Source: Candidatus Doudnabacteria bacterium (GTDB lineage Bacteria > Patescibacteriota > Doudnabacteria > UBA920). Taken from it: 5,521 nt of DNA. This document shows, one piece after another, positions 5,415-5,521 of the stretch. The stretch spans positions 1-5,521 of the forward strand of contig JAEUSE010000073.1 of assembly GCA_016788805.1 (NCBI GenBank), read 5' to 3'. Numbering within the stretch: position 1 is the first letter of the stretch; each line of letters opens with the position of its first letter. The translations under genes and the position numbers were made by a program. Below the pieces are notes generated by a model. It was given only the letters and a program-made list of their open reading frames with translations, was not told the DNA's origin and did not search any database.

Positions 5415-5417
5415 GCC
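5395..5417. repeat. Perfect 7-bp inverted repeat overlapping candidate promoter
   Basis: GGCACTT (5395-5401) and AAGTGCC (5411-5417) are exact reverse complements around nine bases (GACAAGATA). The dyad covers the third TTGACA and the candidate -10, a place where a repressor site could sit. It lies upstream of the predicted transcription start, so a DNA-level role is likelier than an RNA hairpin. Confidence 0.6.
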
Positions 5418-5420
5418 TAT

Positions 5421-5490
5421 ATGCGCATGTTCGTGATTGAGTAGGAGAAATTTGAGCCCTTTTTTGCAGTAGCAGAAAAGGCGTATTTTT
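5421..5490 (+). ncRNA. Candidate short transcript or leader RNA with a seven-codon frame
   Basis: The predicted start at 5421 and the terminator-like hairpin ending at 5490 would give about 70 nt. It opens with ATG and encodes MRMFVIE before TAG (5442-5444). An AGGAG string (5443-5447) follows, but the TTG and ATT codons after it lead to stops within a few codons. It could be a small RNA, an attenuator leader for a gene to the right, or chance. It matches no RNA family I know. Confidence 0.25.
5456..5490 (+). terminator. Terminator-like hairpin with T-run
   Basis: GCC (5456-5458) pairs with GGC (5480-5482); C5459 is bulged; TTTTTTGC (5460-5467) pairs with GCAGAAAA (5472-5479) with one T-G wobble; the loop is AGTA. 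That makes 11 pairs and a tetraloop, followed by GTATTTTT (5483-5490). The U-run is on the + strand only, so it should act on + transcription. The middle of the stem is AT-rich, so efficiency is uncertain. Confidence 0.5.
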
Positions 5491-5494
5491 ACGT

Positions 5495-5521
5495 TTAAAA
5501 ATGATTTTCGTCCATTTTTAA
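5495..5521. repeat. Perfect 9-bp inverted repeat at the window edge
   Basis: TTAAAAATG (5495-5503) and CATTTTTAA (5513-5521) are exact reverse complements around nine bases (ATTTTCGTC). AT-rich; it may extend beyond the window. It could be a second, weak terminator behind the 5456-5490 hairpin, or the terminator of a minus-strand gene lying further right. Confidence 0.6.

Larger units (their letters stand above)
5190..5521. other. 332-base gene-poor region upstream of ruvA
   Basis: No convincing protein gene is seen. From left to right it holds the ruvA promoter, a heptamer repeat across its spacer, about 140 bases of AT-rich sequence with no feature I can name (5229-5369), three TTGACA boxes, a 7-bp inverted repeat, a possible short transcript with a seven-codon frame, a terminator-like hairpin, and a 9-bp inverted repeat that reaches the window edge. 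A + strand gene may begin beyond the window. Confidence 0.7.

Noticed and set aside
5501..5521. Start of a new + strand gene at ATG 5501
   Set aside because: The frame stops after six codons (TAA 5519-5521), and the sequence is one arm and loop of an inverted repeat.

Overview
The window looks like chromosomal DNA from a Candidate Phyla Radiation (Patescibacteria, probably Parcubacteria-like) bacterium. This placement is inference. It rests on short intergenic gaps, starts without a recognisable Shine-Dalgarno sequence, two genes with an extended -10 box set exactly for leaderless transcription, many heptameric tandem repeats, and a palindromic element read in frame as YAKASADRQ, which I recall from CPR proteins. 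All five genes use TAG or TAA stops and need no recoding of TGA.

Layout. Positions 1-473 (+) hold the C-terminal part of a short-chain dehydrogenase/reductase (SDR) that runs in from the left. A leaderless-type promoter follows at 477-491. It heads a two-gene + strand unit: a 112-aa membrane protein (492-830) and, five bases on, an 880-aa membrane-anchored ClpB/ClpC-like AAA+ protein (836-3478). This unit ends at a hairpin (3487-3519) that works in both directions and is shared with the convergent minus-strand unit ruvA (5189-4626) then a FemAB/FemX-type aminoacyltransferase (4557-3520). ruvA has the second leaderless-type promoter. From 5190 to 5521 there is no convincing protein gene, but there is dense signal: heptamer repeats, three TTGACA boxes, inverted repeats, a good -35/-10 pair and a terminator-like hairpin on the + strand.

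How the genes fit together. RuvA is the Holliday-junction component of RuvAB. FemX-type enzymes add amino acids to peptidoglycan precursors. The SDR is a metabolic or cell-envelope oxidoreductase of unknown substrate. The most unusual part is the 492-3478 pair. The large protein has two membrane helices, a Clp N-domain-like region, a first AAA+ domain with altered Walker A and B residues, and a second AAA+ domain with an intact ATPase site. Neither ring has the aromatic pore loop (KYRG or GYVG type) that Clp unfoldases use to grip substrate, and there is no M-domain or obvious ClpP-docking loop. This suggests a membrane-bound AAA+ motor that does not thread protein in the usual way, with the small membrane protein as a likely partner.
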